64,000 nucleotides of DNA from Streptomyces sparsogenes (GTDB lineage: Bacteria; Actinomycetota; Actinomycetes; Streptomycetales; Streptomycetaceae). Below are positions 16,841 to 24,513 of the stretch, piece after piece. The DNA lies in contig NZ_MAXF01000095.1 of the NCBI RefSeq assembly GCF_001704635.1, forward strand, positions 62,001 to 126,000. Reading direction: 5' to 3'. Position numbers and translations under genes: made by a program. The notes beneath the pieces are model-generated. The model was not told the origin of the DNA, made no database searches, and saw nothing but the letters and a program-made list of their open reading frames with translations. Within the stretch, counting starts at the first letter, position 1. Every line of letters starts with the position of its first letter.

Positions 16841-16870
16841 CGCGGTAAAGGGGGGCAAGAGGGAATCACC

Positions 16871-16898
16871 GGGGGCCGGTCCGAAGGGGCCGGCCCCC
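16871..16898. terminator. Terminator between the wblC operon and the ABC1 kinase gene
   Basis: GGGGGCCGG (16871-16879) pairs perfectly with CCGGCCCCC (16890-16898) around a 10-base loop, between convergent genes. There is no strong T run, as is common in Streptomyces. Confidence 0.65.
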
Positions 16899-16927
16899 TT
16901 CGGCTGTCCGCCGCGGGAGGCCGCCCG

Positions 16928-18379
16928 TCAGGCAGATGCTTCGGCCGCCTTCTCGGGCTTCCCATCGGCCGCCTCCACCGCCGCCTCTTCCGCCTCTACC
17001 GCTGCCTCTTCCGCCTCGTCCACCTCTGCTGCCTCATCTTCCGGCTCGAGGAAGCCGGGCACCCAGTCCTCGAGTTCATCGCGCAGCCGCACCTCCGCGC
17101 CCAACTGGCACAGCACCCCTATCGTGCTCAGGCACACGCGGTGGATGAGCAGATAGGCGGGCGGCAGATTGAGCTGATTGCCCAGCTCGTAGACCGGCGA
17201 GCGGCGATCCGCCACCCGCGCCGCCTGGCGCCGCAGCCACTGCCGGTCGAACGTGAACTCCTCCACCTGGGCCGGCTCCAGCATCGGCAGCAGGAAGTCC
17301 AGCAGCGCTTCCGGATCGAGCTCGATGGTCGGCTTCACGAACCCCTCGCCGCGCAACAGCTCATAGACCCCCTCGGCGTCCCCAGCCAGCGCCATCCGCA
17401 GCGCGATGCCGATGGGCTCGGGGAGCCCGTCCGGGAGGCGGTCCACCGAACCGAAGTCCAGGACCCCCAGCTTCCACTTCTCCGGCGGCCCGTCCGGGGC
17501 GTCGCCGGTCAGCAGCCGGAAGTTGCCCGGGTGCGGGTCGGCGTGCAGCAGCCCGGTGCGGGAGGCGCCCGAGAACAGGAAGCGCGCGAGCAGCTGTCCG
17601 GCCCGGTCCCGCTGCTCGGGTCCGCCCTCGGCTATCACCTCGGAGAGCGGTATCCCGTCCAGCCATTCCGTGATCAGCACCTGATCGCTCTGGTGCACCA
17701 CCTGCGGGACCACCACATCCGGATCGTTGGCGTACTCCTCCGCGTGGATGCGCTGGGCCTCGGCCTCCAGCTCGTAGTCCAGCTCCTCCGACACCCGGTC
17801 GCGCAGCTCGGCGATCAGCGGCTTGACGTCAAGGCCCGGCACCAGCGGCCCCAAAACCCGGGCAAACCGACTCAATTGGTTCAGGTCGGAGATCAGTGCC
17901 TCGCCCGCGCCCGGGTACTGCACCTTGACGGCGACACCGCGCCCGTCGTGCCACACCGCCCGGTGCACCTGCCCGATCGAGGCGGACGCCGCGGGCTTGT
18001 CGTCGAACTCGACGAACAGCTCCCGCCAGTCCGCCCCCAGCCGCTGCTCCAGCGCCGCGTGCACCGTGCGGGTCGGCATGGGCGGCGCCGCTTCCTGGAG
18101 CTTGGTCAGCGCCGCCCGATACGGTTTGGCGATCTCTTCCGGCAGCGCCGACTCGAAGACCGACATGGCCTGTCCGAGCTTCATCGCCCCGCCCTTGAGC
18201 TCGCCGAGCACCTTGAACATCTGCTCGGCGGTGCGCTGCTGCACCTCACGCGCGACGATCTCGGCCGGTCGCCCCCCTATCCGCTTCCCGAGCCCCCAGG
18301 TGGCGCGCCCGGCGAATCCCAAGGGCAGCGTCGCCAGCTTGGCGGTACGGGTGATCGCCTTGCGCGGCAGATCGGACAT
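16928..18379 (-). CDS. ABC1/UbiB-family atypical kinase
   Basis: This 483-residue protein has the family-specific motif KLGQ in ELKGGAMKLGQAMS (about 65-80), the ATP-binding VAVKVQYPG lysine, the catalytic loop GLLHADPHPGNF and the metal-binding LDFGSVDR. UbiB/COQ8 kinases act on membrane lipid or quinone biosynthesis, usually as ATPases. Mycobacteria also carry an ABC1 kinase next to whiB7 and uvrD2. The ATG at 18379 is preferred over 18391 because GGAGGGG lies immediately upstream. The C-terminal 40 residues are Glu/Ala-rich and likely disordered. No transmembrane segment is seen. Confidence 0.9.
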   Translation of the reverse strand: MSDLPRKAITRTAKLATLPLGFAGRATWGLGKRIGGRPAEIVAREVQQRTAEQMFKVLGELKGGAMKLGQAMSVFESALPEEIAKPYRAALTKLQEAAPPMPTRTVHAALEQRLGADWRELFVEFDDKPAASASIGQVHRAVWHDGRGVAVKVQYPGAGEALISDLNQLSRFARVLGPLVPGLDVKPLIAELRDRVSEELDYELEAEAQRIHAEEYANDPDVVVPQVVHQSDQVLITEWLDGIPLSEVIAEGGPEQRDRAGQLLARFLFSGASRTGLLHADPHPGNFRLLTGDAPDGPPEKWKLGVLDFGSVDRLPDGLPEPIGIALRMALAGDAEGVYELLRGEGFVKPTIELDPEALLDFLLPMLEPAQVEEFTFDRQWLRRQAARVADRRSPVYELGNQLNLPPAYLLIHRVCLSTIGVLCQLGAEVRLRDELEDWVPGFLEPEDEAAEVDEAEEAAVEAEEAAVEAADGKPEKAAEASA

Positions 18380-18454
18380 GCGCCCCTCCAACTACAGCTG
18401 AGCCATTCCCGGGGGTGACCCCCGGACCCCCGTCGCCCACTTGGCGGACGTCGG

Positions 18455-19678
18455 TCACCCGGCCATTGTGGCGTGCGGCGCTTCGACAACCGAGGCATAT
18501 ACCGCATCAGTCCGCCCGGCCGCCCCGCAGCGGCATGCCGGATGGGGCTCGATCCGCCGCGTCTCCCAGGCGAGAGACGGCAGCGCCGCCTCCAGCCGGG
18601 CTCCGGCGCTGGGCGGCAGCCGCCCGTCCAGATATCCCAGCGCATGCGCGGCCGTGACCCCCGCGACCACCGTGGCCAAGGCGGCGTCGCAGGCCCAGCC
18701 GGCCCGGCGGCGGCCGGACCGCCACTGCGCGAGCATCCTGGGCCAGGTCGGCTCCCGCTCGGCGCGCCCCGCGGCGGCGCATCCCGCGCACGGGGTGATC
18801 CCCGGCAGCACCAGCGGACCCAGCACGCCCGTGGCCTCCAGGACCCCCGCGTACAGATGAGGCGTGCCCGAGGCCAGCAGCGGCTCGGCCTCCTCCGGGT
18901 CCGGCGCGTATGCCGCGAGTCCGTCGCGCGGGGCGATCACCACCAGGGTCAGCCCCGGCTCCCCGGAGGACCCCGAACCGGACCGCGCGGACCCCGACAC
19001 GAACCCCGCGGACGGCGCGGACCCCGAACCGGACCCCGCGGCCTCCGCCGCCGGCCGGCGCGGCCGCGGGCCCGGCGCGGACCGCCGCACCAGCCCGCGC
19101 GCCGCCGCGTCCCGACGCTCCCCGATCCGCTCGGCCGGCAGCCCGCCCGGCATCACATCCCACGGCTCGACACGGCCGCCGTCCACCACATCGACCTGAC
19201 CTACCCCCGAGGCCGACAACAGCGCCGCCACCGCCGCCCCGACCCGGCCCGCGCCCCTCACCTGCACGCGCATCGCGCCGCGCGTCGCCAACAGCCGCGC
19301 CGCGGCCCCCGGCTCGGGACACAGCACCGACAGCGCCGCCAGATCGGGCCGCAGCCGGTCGAGGGCCGCACCACGGCCCCAGGCGGCGGCCGCCCGCTCG
19401 GCGCCCTCCACCGGGTCGTCGAGCAGCCCGGCCGCCGTCAGCCGGTCCACCAGAGCGTCGGCCCGCCCCTCGGGCAATCCCAGGGCCCTGGCCTCCTGGC
19501 GGAGCAGCGGCATACCGCGCGTGCCGTCCAGCAGCTCCAGAAAGCTGCCCGTCGCCGTGTCCACCGGCCCCAGCACCACCGCATGGGCCCGGGCCACCCC
19601 GAACTGCACGGTGTCCCGGCTCCGCCAGCCGCGCCGCAGCGCGGGCTTGAGCATCGGATGCATCACCACCCCCGTCAT
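18455..19678 (-). CDS. Orphan E1/ThiF-like adenylyltransferase-fold protein
   Basis: This is a 407-residue protein. The N-terminal roughly 110 residues (LKPALRRGWRSRDTVQFGV, then helical LRQEARALGLPEGRA) resemble the winged-helix leader-binding region seen in TOMM/cyclodehydratase partner proteins. From about 130 it has a Rossmann-type E1 core: a Gly-rich GAGRVGAAVAALL loop, VDVVDGGRVEPWD, and Cys pairs (PCAGC, CRCG) that may hold zinc. A Ser/Gly-rich insert of about 40 residues interrupts the core near 205-245. No precursor peptide, YcaO or peptidase partner is adjacent, so substrate and modification are unknown. It diverges from the YgjP-like peptidase gene. The start may be 19678 or the internal ATG at 19663. 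Confidence 0.72.
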   Translation of the reverse strand: MTGVVMHPMLKPALRRGWRSRDTVQFGVARAHAVVLGPVDTATGSFLELLDGTRGMPLLRQEARALGLPEGRADALVDRLTAAGLLDDPVEGAERAAAAWGRGAALDRLRPDLAALSVLCPEPGAAARLLATRGAMRVQVRGAGRVGAAVAALLSASGVGQVDVVDGGRVEPWDVMPGGLPAERIGERRDAAARGLVRRSAPGPRPRRPAAEAAGSGSGSAPSAGFVSGSARSGSGSSGEPGLTLVVIAPRDGLAAYAPDPEEAEPLLASGTPHLYAGVLEATGVLGPLVLPGITPCAGCAAAGRAEREPTWPRMLAQWRSGRRRAGWACDAALATVVAGVTAAHALGYLDGRLPPSAGARLEAALPSLAWETRRIEPHPACRCGAAGRTDAVYASVVEAPHATMAG

Positions 19679-19826
19679 CGAGCCACCCCGTCATGGATCC
19701 CCCTGTCCCCATCCCGGCGCCCTGCCGGTCCCGGGCGCGCCGGTCCGATCCCGGTCCCGGCGCCCTGGCCGGTCCCAGCGCCGAACTGACCCCAGCATGC
19801 GCGCCCCGCCCCGCCGCCGCCGAAAG

Positions 19827-19867
19827 TTGTCCACAGGCGACGGCGATAGTCGTACAAGCGGCGACTA
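19827..19867. promoter_or_regulatory. DnaA-box match and inverted repeat between divergent genes
   Basis: TTGTCCACA (19827-19835) is an exact Streptomyces DnaA box. TAGTCG (19847-19852) and CGACTA (19862-19867) form an inverted repeat with a 9-base spacer, of operator size. Both lie in the 260-bp divergent gap between the E1-like and peptidase genes; nothing else is recognisable there. Confidence 0.4.
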
Positions 19868-19938
19868 CCGGGGCGTGTTCGCCCCGTGCCCCGGTGCGCG
19901 GCAGGACTTCCCCGGGTGCGAGCGGGTAACGTCAAGGC

Positions 19939-20577
19939 GTGTCCGCCGACCGTTCCGCCAGCCTCGCCGGGGAGACCCCGCCCCACAGCGCCGCCAGGCC
20001 CCCGCACGGCGCCGCCAGACCCCCGCGCGGCGTCCCGGGCCCGCTGGGCCGGGGCCCGGGCGCGGTCGAGGTCCGCCGGAGCACGCGGCGCCGCAGGACG
20101 GTCTCGGCCTACCGCGAGGGGGACCGCACCATCGTCCTGATCCCCGCCCGGATGTCCGAGGCGGAGGAGCAGCGCTGGGTGCGGGTCATGCTCGACAAGC
20201 TCGCCGCGCAGGAGAGCAAGCGGATGCTCGGCGACGCGGAGCTCGCGGCCCGCGCCGAGTGGCTGTCCGAGCAGTACCTGGGCGGCCGGGCCCGCCCCGT
20301 CAGCGTTCGCTGGGTCACCAACCAGAACACCCGCTGGGGGTCGTGCACCCCGTCCGAGGGCAGCATCCGGCTCTCGCACCGGCTGCAGGGGATGCCGGAG
20401 TACGTGGTGGACTACGTCCTCGTCCACGAGCTCGCCCATCTGCTGGTGCCCGGTCACGGCCCGCGCTTCTGGCGGCTCCTCGAGTCGTATCCGCGGACCG
20501 AGCGGGCCCGGGGGTACCTGGAGGGCGTGGTGGCCGCCGCACGGCTGCCGCACCTCTCCCCGGCCCCGGCCGAGTAG
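19939..20577 (+). CDS. YgjP/DUF45-type zinc metallopeptidase (M48-like)
   Basis: This 212-residue protein has a C-terminal metallopeptidase domain with HELAHLLVPGHG (HExxH at 164-168) followed by PRFW, the DUF45/YgjP pattern, and an upstream NTRWGSCT motif also typical of that family. These enzymes are predicted cytosolic zinc peptidases related to SprT/WLM peptidases. The first 50 residues are Pro/Ala/Arg-rich and probably unstructured. The GTG at 19939 is supported by TAACGT ending 6 bases upstream, a leaderless arrangement. The stop codon lies inside a 15-bp repeat array (20566 onward) in which later units read TGG where the first reads TAG. Confidence 0.85.
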   Translation: MSADRSASLAGETPPHSAARPPHGAARPPRGVPGPLGRGPGAVEVRRSTRRRRTVSAYREGDRTIVLIPARMSEAEEQRWVRVMLDKLAAQESKRMLGDAELAARAEWLSEQYLGGRARPVSVRWVTNQNTRWGSCTPSEGSIRLSHRLQGMPEYVVDYVLVHELAHLLVPGHGPRFWRLLESYPRTERARGYLEGVVAAARLPHLSPAPAE

Positions 20578-20672
20578 ACACCGGCCGAGTGGACACCGGC
20601 CGAGTGGACACCGGCCGAGCAGGCCCGGCCGAGCAGACACCGGCCGAGCAGGCCCGGCCGAGCAGACACCGG
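20566..20672. repeat. Tandem repeat array overlapping the metallopeptidase stop codon
   Basis: Three 15-bp units (CCGGCCGAGTGGACA, the first with TAG for TGG) are followed by two 29-bp units at 20611-20639 and 20640-20668. The first unit supplies the last codons and the stop of the preceding gene. Confidence 0.9.
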
Positions 20673-20772
20673 AACCACACCCCGCTCCCCGGCGTCGCTC
20701 CTTCTCAGCGGCAGCGGTTAGCCTGGCGCGCAATGCATTCTCCGCTATCGGGATGGGGGACGGTCGTTACGT

Positions 20773-22452
20773 ATGGCCAGGGAATTCCAACGCGGCCACA
20801 AGGCCAAGCTCAGTGATCTGACGGCGGGGAGGGACCTGTACGTCGGCGTGCAGATCGCCGGGCCCGGGCTGACCTTCGACATCAGCTGCTTCGGCCTCGA
20901 CGCGGACGAGCGGCTCTCCGACGACCGCTATTTCATCTTCTTCAACCAGCCCAAGTCCCCCGAGGAAGCGATCCAGCAGCTCGGCCCGCAGGCCGGGGAC
21001 ACCGAGTCGTTCCGCGTCACCCTCGACCGCATCCCGTCCCACATCCACAAGCTCTCCTTCACGGCCACCCTCGACGGCGCGGGCCAGATGTCCCAGGTCG
21101 GCCCCGGCTACATCCGGGTCGTCGCGGGCGGCGAGGAGGTCGTCCGGTACTCCTTCACCGGGGCGGAGTTCAGCACCGAGCGCGCCGTGATGCTCGGCGA
21201 CTTCTACCTCAAGGACGTGTGGCGGTTCGCCGCGGTCGGCCAGGGTTTCGACGGCGGCCTGGAGGCGCTGCTCAGGAACTTCGGTGGGGAGGTCGCGGAG
21301 GAGGAGCCCGCCCCGGCCCCGGCCCAGGGCGCTGCCCCCGGTTTCGCGCCCCCCGGCCAGGCCGCCGCCGCGCCGGGCTTCGCGCCTCCGGCGGGCGCGG
21401 CCCCGGCCCCCGCCGCGCCGCAGGCCCCGCAGCCCGCGCCCGCGCAGGGCTTCGCGCCGCCGCCCGGCAGCACGCCCCCGCCTTCGGCCCCCGCCGCGCC
21501 GCAGGTGCACGGGGCGCCGACGATCGCCGCGCCGATCGCGCCCCCCGGCCAGGTGCCGCCGCCCGGTCAGCCGGGCCAGCCGGGTCAGTTCCCCGGCCAG
21601 CAGCCGCAGTTCGGCCGGCCACCGGCCCAGACGCCCCCCGCCCCCGCCCCGTACGGCCAGACGCCCCCCGCCCCGTACGGACAGCCCGCCCCGGCCCCCT
21701 ACGGTCAGCCCGGCCAGCCGCCAGCCAGCCCGTACGGCCAGCCGCCCGCGAGCCCGTACGGTCAACCAGGCCAGCCGCAGGGCGGCGCCGCCCCCGGCGT
21801 CCAGGCCGCGCTCGCCAAGTACCGGGAGGCGCCCACCGGCCAGCGCTGGACGCCGCAGAACCCCCGGCTCATCCGGGCCGACCTCGGCGTCGGCGGTCAG
21901 CCGTTCCTCGCCCGCCAGGGCTCGATGGTGCTCTACCAGGGCAAGGTCGACTTCAGCTACAAGGGCGCGGGCTTCCGCGGCCGGATCGTGGGCAACGCCA
22001 CCGGCCAGGAGATGCAGCTGATGCGCTGCTCCGGCCAGGGCCAGGTCTTCCTCGCGGAGAACGCCGCCGAACTTCACCCGATCGAGCTACAGGGCGACGC
22101 GATCTGCGTGTCCGCCGAGAGCGTGCTGGCCTTCGACGAGGGGCTGCACCACGAGGTGCGCCGGATCGAGGGCCACGGGATCCCCGGCGGCGCGCTGTTC
22201 ACCATGCAGTTCCAGGGCACCGGCACGGTCGTCGTGAAGACCCACGGGACGCCCGTCGTGCTGCCGGTCACCCCGACGACCTTCGCCGACTCCAACGCCA
22301 TCGTCGCCTGGTCCGCCGCCTCGCAGGTGATCATCTCCAGCCAGGTGCGGCTGCGCCGCAACGCCTACCCCGGCCACAGCGGGGAGACCGTGAACCTCCA
22401 GTTCCGCGGTGCGCCCGGCAACTTCATCGTCGTCCAGCCCTACGAGGTCTAA
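20773..22452 (+). CDS. TerD-AIM24 fusion protein
   Basis: This 559-residue protein has three parts. Residues 1 to about 170 are a TerD domain, with GRDLYVGVQ, FDISCFGLDADERLSDD and FFNQPKSPEEA resembling its calcium-binding loops. About 175-350 is a Pro/Gln/Ala/Gly linker with repeated PYGQP and FAPP units. About 350-559 is an AIM24 (DUF124) domain with FLARQGSMVLYQGKV, LMRCSGQGQVF and the closing FIVVQPYEV. TerD proteins act in tellurite and envelope stress; AIM24 proteins are membrane-associated beta-structures of poorly known role. It has no signal peptide. GGGGGAC precedes the ATG. A TAGCCT -10 near 20719 would start the operon. It is followed by two free-standing AIM24 genes. Confidence 0.88.
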   Translation: MAREFQRGHKAKLSDLTAGRDLYVGVQIAGPGLTFDISCFGLDADERLSDDRYFIFFNQPKSPEEAIQQLGPQAGDTESFRVTLDRIPSHIHKLSFTATLDGAGQMSQVGPGYIRVVAGGEEVVRYSFTGAEFSTERAVMLGDFYLKDVWRFAAVGQGFDGGLEALLRNFGGEVAEEEPAPAPAQGAAPGFAPPGQAAAAPGFAPPAGAAPAPAAPQAPQPAPAQGFAPPPGSTPPPSAPAAPQVHGAPTIAAPIAPPGQVPPPGQPGQPGQFPGQQPQFGRPPAQTPPAPAPYGQTPPAPYGQPAPAPYGQPGQPPASPYGQPPASPYGQPGQPQGGAAPGVQAALAKYREAPTGQRWTPQNPRLIRADLGVGGQPFLARQGSMVLYQGKVDFSYKGAGFRGRIVGNATGQEMQLMRCSGQGQVFLAENAAELHPIELQGDAICVSAESVLAFDEGLHHEVRRIEGHGIPGGALFTMQFQGTGTVVVKTHGTPVVLPVTPTTFADSNAIVAWSAASQVIISSQVRLRRNAYPGHSGETVNLQFRGAPGNFIVVQPYEV

Positions 22453-22462
22453 AGGGACCGCC

Positions 22463-23146
22463 ATGGACCAGCAACTGATCACCGGTTACGCGCCGGCCCC
22501 GGTCTCCGCCCGGATGGAGAACCACGGCAGCAGCATGCTCAAGGTCGCCATGCAAAGCGGCCAGGACCTCTTCGCCCGCACCGGCTCGATGGTCGCCTAC
22601 GAGGGCTTCGTCCAGTACGAGCCCAACCCGCCCGCGGTGCGCCAGATGGCCTCCCAGTGGCTCACCGGCGAGGGCGCCCCGCTCATGCGGTGCAGCGGCG
22701 ACGGCCTGCTCTACCTCGCCGACTACGGCGCGGACGTGGTGTGCGTCAACCTGAACGGCGACTCCCTGTCGGTCAACGGGACCAATCTGCTCGCCTTCGA
22801 CGCCCACCTCCAGTGGGGCGTGGAGCGGGTCAAGGGCATCGCCAAGTTCGCCGGGCAGGGCCTGTTCAACGTGGGCGTCTCCGGCACCGGCTGGGTCGCC
22901 CTGACCTCCCGCGGCACCCCGATCGTCGTCGACTGCGGCCGCGGCGAGGACGAGACCTATGTCGACCCCGACGCGCTCGTCGCCTGGTCCACCAACCTCA
23001 AGGTCAAGGGGAAGCGCAGCTTCAAGGCGTCGTCCCTGATCGGCCGGGGCAGCGGCGAGGCCTACCAGCTCGGCTTCTCCGGGCAGGGCTTCGTGGTCGT
23101 CCAGCCCAGCGAGGACAGCACTGACCGGCTCCGGGCCCGGGGCTGA
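22463..23146 (+). CDS. AIM24-family protein, second gene of the operon
   Basis: This is a 227-residue AIM24 (DUF124) domain protein. It shares landmarks with its neighbours: FARTGSMVAYEG, LMRCSGDGLLYLADYG, ALVAWSTNLKVK and the end FVVVQPSED. It starts 10 bases after the stop of the TerD-AIM24 gene, with AAAGGGA as ribosome binding site, so it is in the same transcript. It has no signal peptide or membrane helix. Its sequence differs clearly from the other two AIM24 domains, so the three are old paralogues and could form a hetero-oligomer. No enzymatic residues are evident. Confidence 0.87.
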   Translation: MDQQLITGYAPAPVSARMENHGSSMLKVAMQSGQDLFARTGSMVAYEGFVQYEPNPPAVRQMASQWLTGEGAPLMRCSGDGLLYLADYGADVVCVNLNGDSLSVNGTNLLAFDAHLQWGVERVKGIAKFAGQGLFNVGVSGTGWVALTSRGTPIVVDCGRGEDETYVDPDALVAWSTNLKVKGKRSFKASSLIGRGSGEAYQLGFSGQGFVVVQPSEDSTDRLRARG

Positions 23147-23163
23147 GGGGGAGCGAAGACATC

Positions 23164-23922
23164 ATGCAGAGCCCGCTTTTCGGCTTCACCGAGACCCAGA
23201 CCCAGGACCGCTACGCGCTCCAGAACCCGCAGCTGCTGCGGGTCGCCCTCGAAGGCCACCAGGACGTGCTCGCCCGCAAGGGCAGCATGGTCGCCTACCA
23301 GGGGCTGATCGAGTTCGACGGCGAGTACCAGACGCAGGGGCAGCAGCGCGCCCGCGCCCGCACCGGCGAGGCGCTCGACCTGATGCGCTGCTCCGGCCAG
23401 GGCACGGTCTACCTGGCCAACCTGGCCCAGCACGTGCACATCGTGGACGTGGACCACGACGGGCTGACCGTCGACAGCGCCTATGTGCTCGCCCTCGACT
23501 CCACCCTGCACTGGGAGTCGATCGCGGTCGACAGCCAGTACGGCATCTCCGGCTCCGGGAAGTACAACCTCAACATCTCGGGCCACGGCAAGGTCGCCCT
23601 GATGACCTCGGGACAGCCGCTGATGCTCCAGGTCACTCCCGACAAGTACGTCAACGTGGACGCGGACGCCATCGTCGCCTGGTCCACCTCGCTGCGGGTC
23701 CAGATGCAGGCCCAGACGCACTCCAGCGGCGTGTGGCGGCGCCGCGGCAACACGGGGGAGGGCTGGGAGCTCAGCTTCCTCGGCCAGGGCTACGCGCTGG
23801 TGCAGCCCAGCGAGCTGCTGCCGCCGCAGAACGCGGTGATCGGCGGCGGGGCGGCCGCACAGTTCGGCATGGGCCAGCAGGGCGCCCGCGGGCAGAACCA
23901 GGGCAACATCTTCAGCAACTGA
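23164..23922 (+). CDS. AIM24-family protein, third gene of the operon
   Basis: This is a 252-residue AIM24 domain protein with LARKGSMVAYQGLIEF, LMRCSGQGTVYLANL, AIVAWSTSLRV and YALVQPSE, plus a Gly/Gln-rich tail (about 225-252) that may be flexible. GGGGGAG precedes the ATG 17 bases after the previous stop. With the two upstream genes it forms a tight three-gene unit ending at a hairpin (23925-23960). The tail is the main difference from the second AIM24 protein. Function is unknown; a membrane or envelope scaffold role is inference from the TerD partner and from AIM24 biology in mitochondria. Confidence 0.87.
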   Translation: MQSPLFGFTETQTQDRYALQNPQLLRVALEGHQDVLARKGSMVAYQGLIEFDGEYQTQGQQRARARTGEALDLMRCSGQGTVYLANLAQHVHIVDVDHDGLTVDSAYVLALDSTLHWESIAVDSQYGISGSGKYNLNISGHGKVALMTSGQPLMLQVTPDKYVNVDADAIVAWSTSLRVQMQAQTHSSGVWRRRGNTGEGWELSFLGQGYALVQPSELLPPQNAVIGGGAAAQFGMGQQGARGQNQGNIFSN

Positions 23923-23924
23923 GC

Positions 23925-23960
23925 CCGGCCGACGGCCGCTGCCGCCCACCCTGCCGGCCG
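23925..23960. terminator. Terminator after the AIM24 operon
   Basis: CCCGGCCG (23925-23932) pairs with CGGCCGGG (23953-23960) between convergent genes. Confidence 0.5.
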
Positions 23961-23985
23961 GGTCTGCCGTACCCGCGCGCCTCCC

Positions 23986-24513
23986 TCACACCAGCGCGCG
24001 GGTACGGGTCACCAGGCGGGCGACCGAGCCGTCGGCCACGCCCGCCACCTCGTCGTAGCCGAACCAGCGCAGGTCCAGCGACTCCTCGCTGATCGCCGCC
24101 ACCGCGTCCCGCGGGGCCAGCGCCGCGTACTGCACATCCAGATGCCAGGCGCACGGCGTCAGATGGCGGTCGAGGCGCACCGGGCCGGCCGGCAGCAGCG
24201 TCAGCCCCTCGATGCCGGACTCCTCCGTGGCCTCGCGCAGCGCCGCGTCCGCCAAGGTGGCGTCCTCGGGCTCGCAGTGGCCGCCCATCTGGAGCCACAT
24301 CTTCAACTTGCGGTGGAGTGTGAGCAGCACGCGGCCCCGGGACGGGTCGATCACCAGCGCGCTGGCCGTGATGTGCCCGTCCCGGCACGCCTTCCACACG
24401 CCGTCCGGGTACGTGGCCAGGTGGTCGCCGTACTCCAGCCGCAGCCGGTCCTGGGCGGCGTCCGGCGCGGGCCACTCGCGCAGCACCCGCGCCGCGTCCT
24501 CGTGGAGACTCAC
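23986..24513 (-). CDS. Nudix hydrolase
   Basis: This 175-residue protein has a Nudix core, GGHCEPED followed by REATEESGI, preceded by RVLLTLHRKLKMW. The REATEES helix that binds magnesium is intact, but the Glu normally found seven residues upstream of it is replaced, so the box is slightly degenerate. It hydrolyses an unidentified nucleoside-diphosphate-X substrate. The GTG start overlaps the TGA of the upstream DUF2342 gene by four bases (GTGA at 24513-24510), so translation is coupled. No ribosome binding site is needed beyond that coupling. Confidence 0.85.
   Translation of the reverse strand: MSLHEDAARVLREWPAPDAAQDRLRLEYGDHLATYPDGVWKACRDGHITASALVIDPSRGRVLLTLHRKLKMWLQMGGHCEPEDATLADAALREATEESGIEGLTLLPAGPVRLDRHLTPCAWHLDVQYAALAPRDAVAAISEESLDLRWFGYDEVAGVADGSVARLVTRTRALV

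Noticed and set aside
20566-20672. CRISPR array
   Set aside because: The units are contiguous short repeats without spacers, and no cas genes are present.
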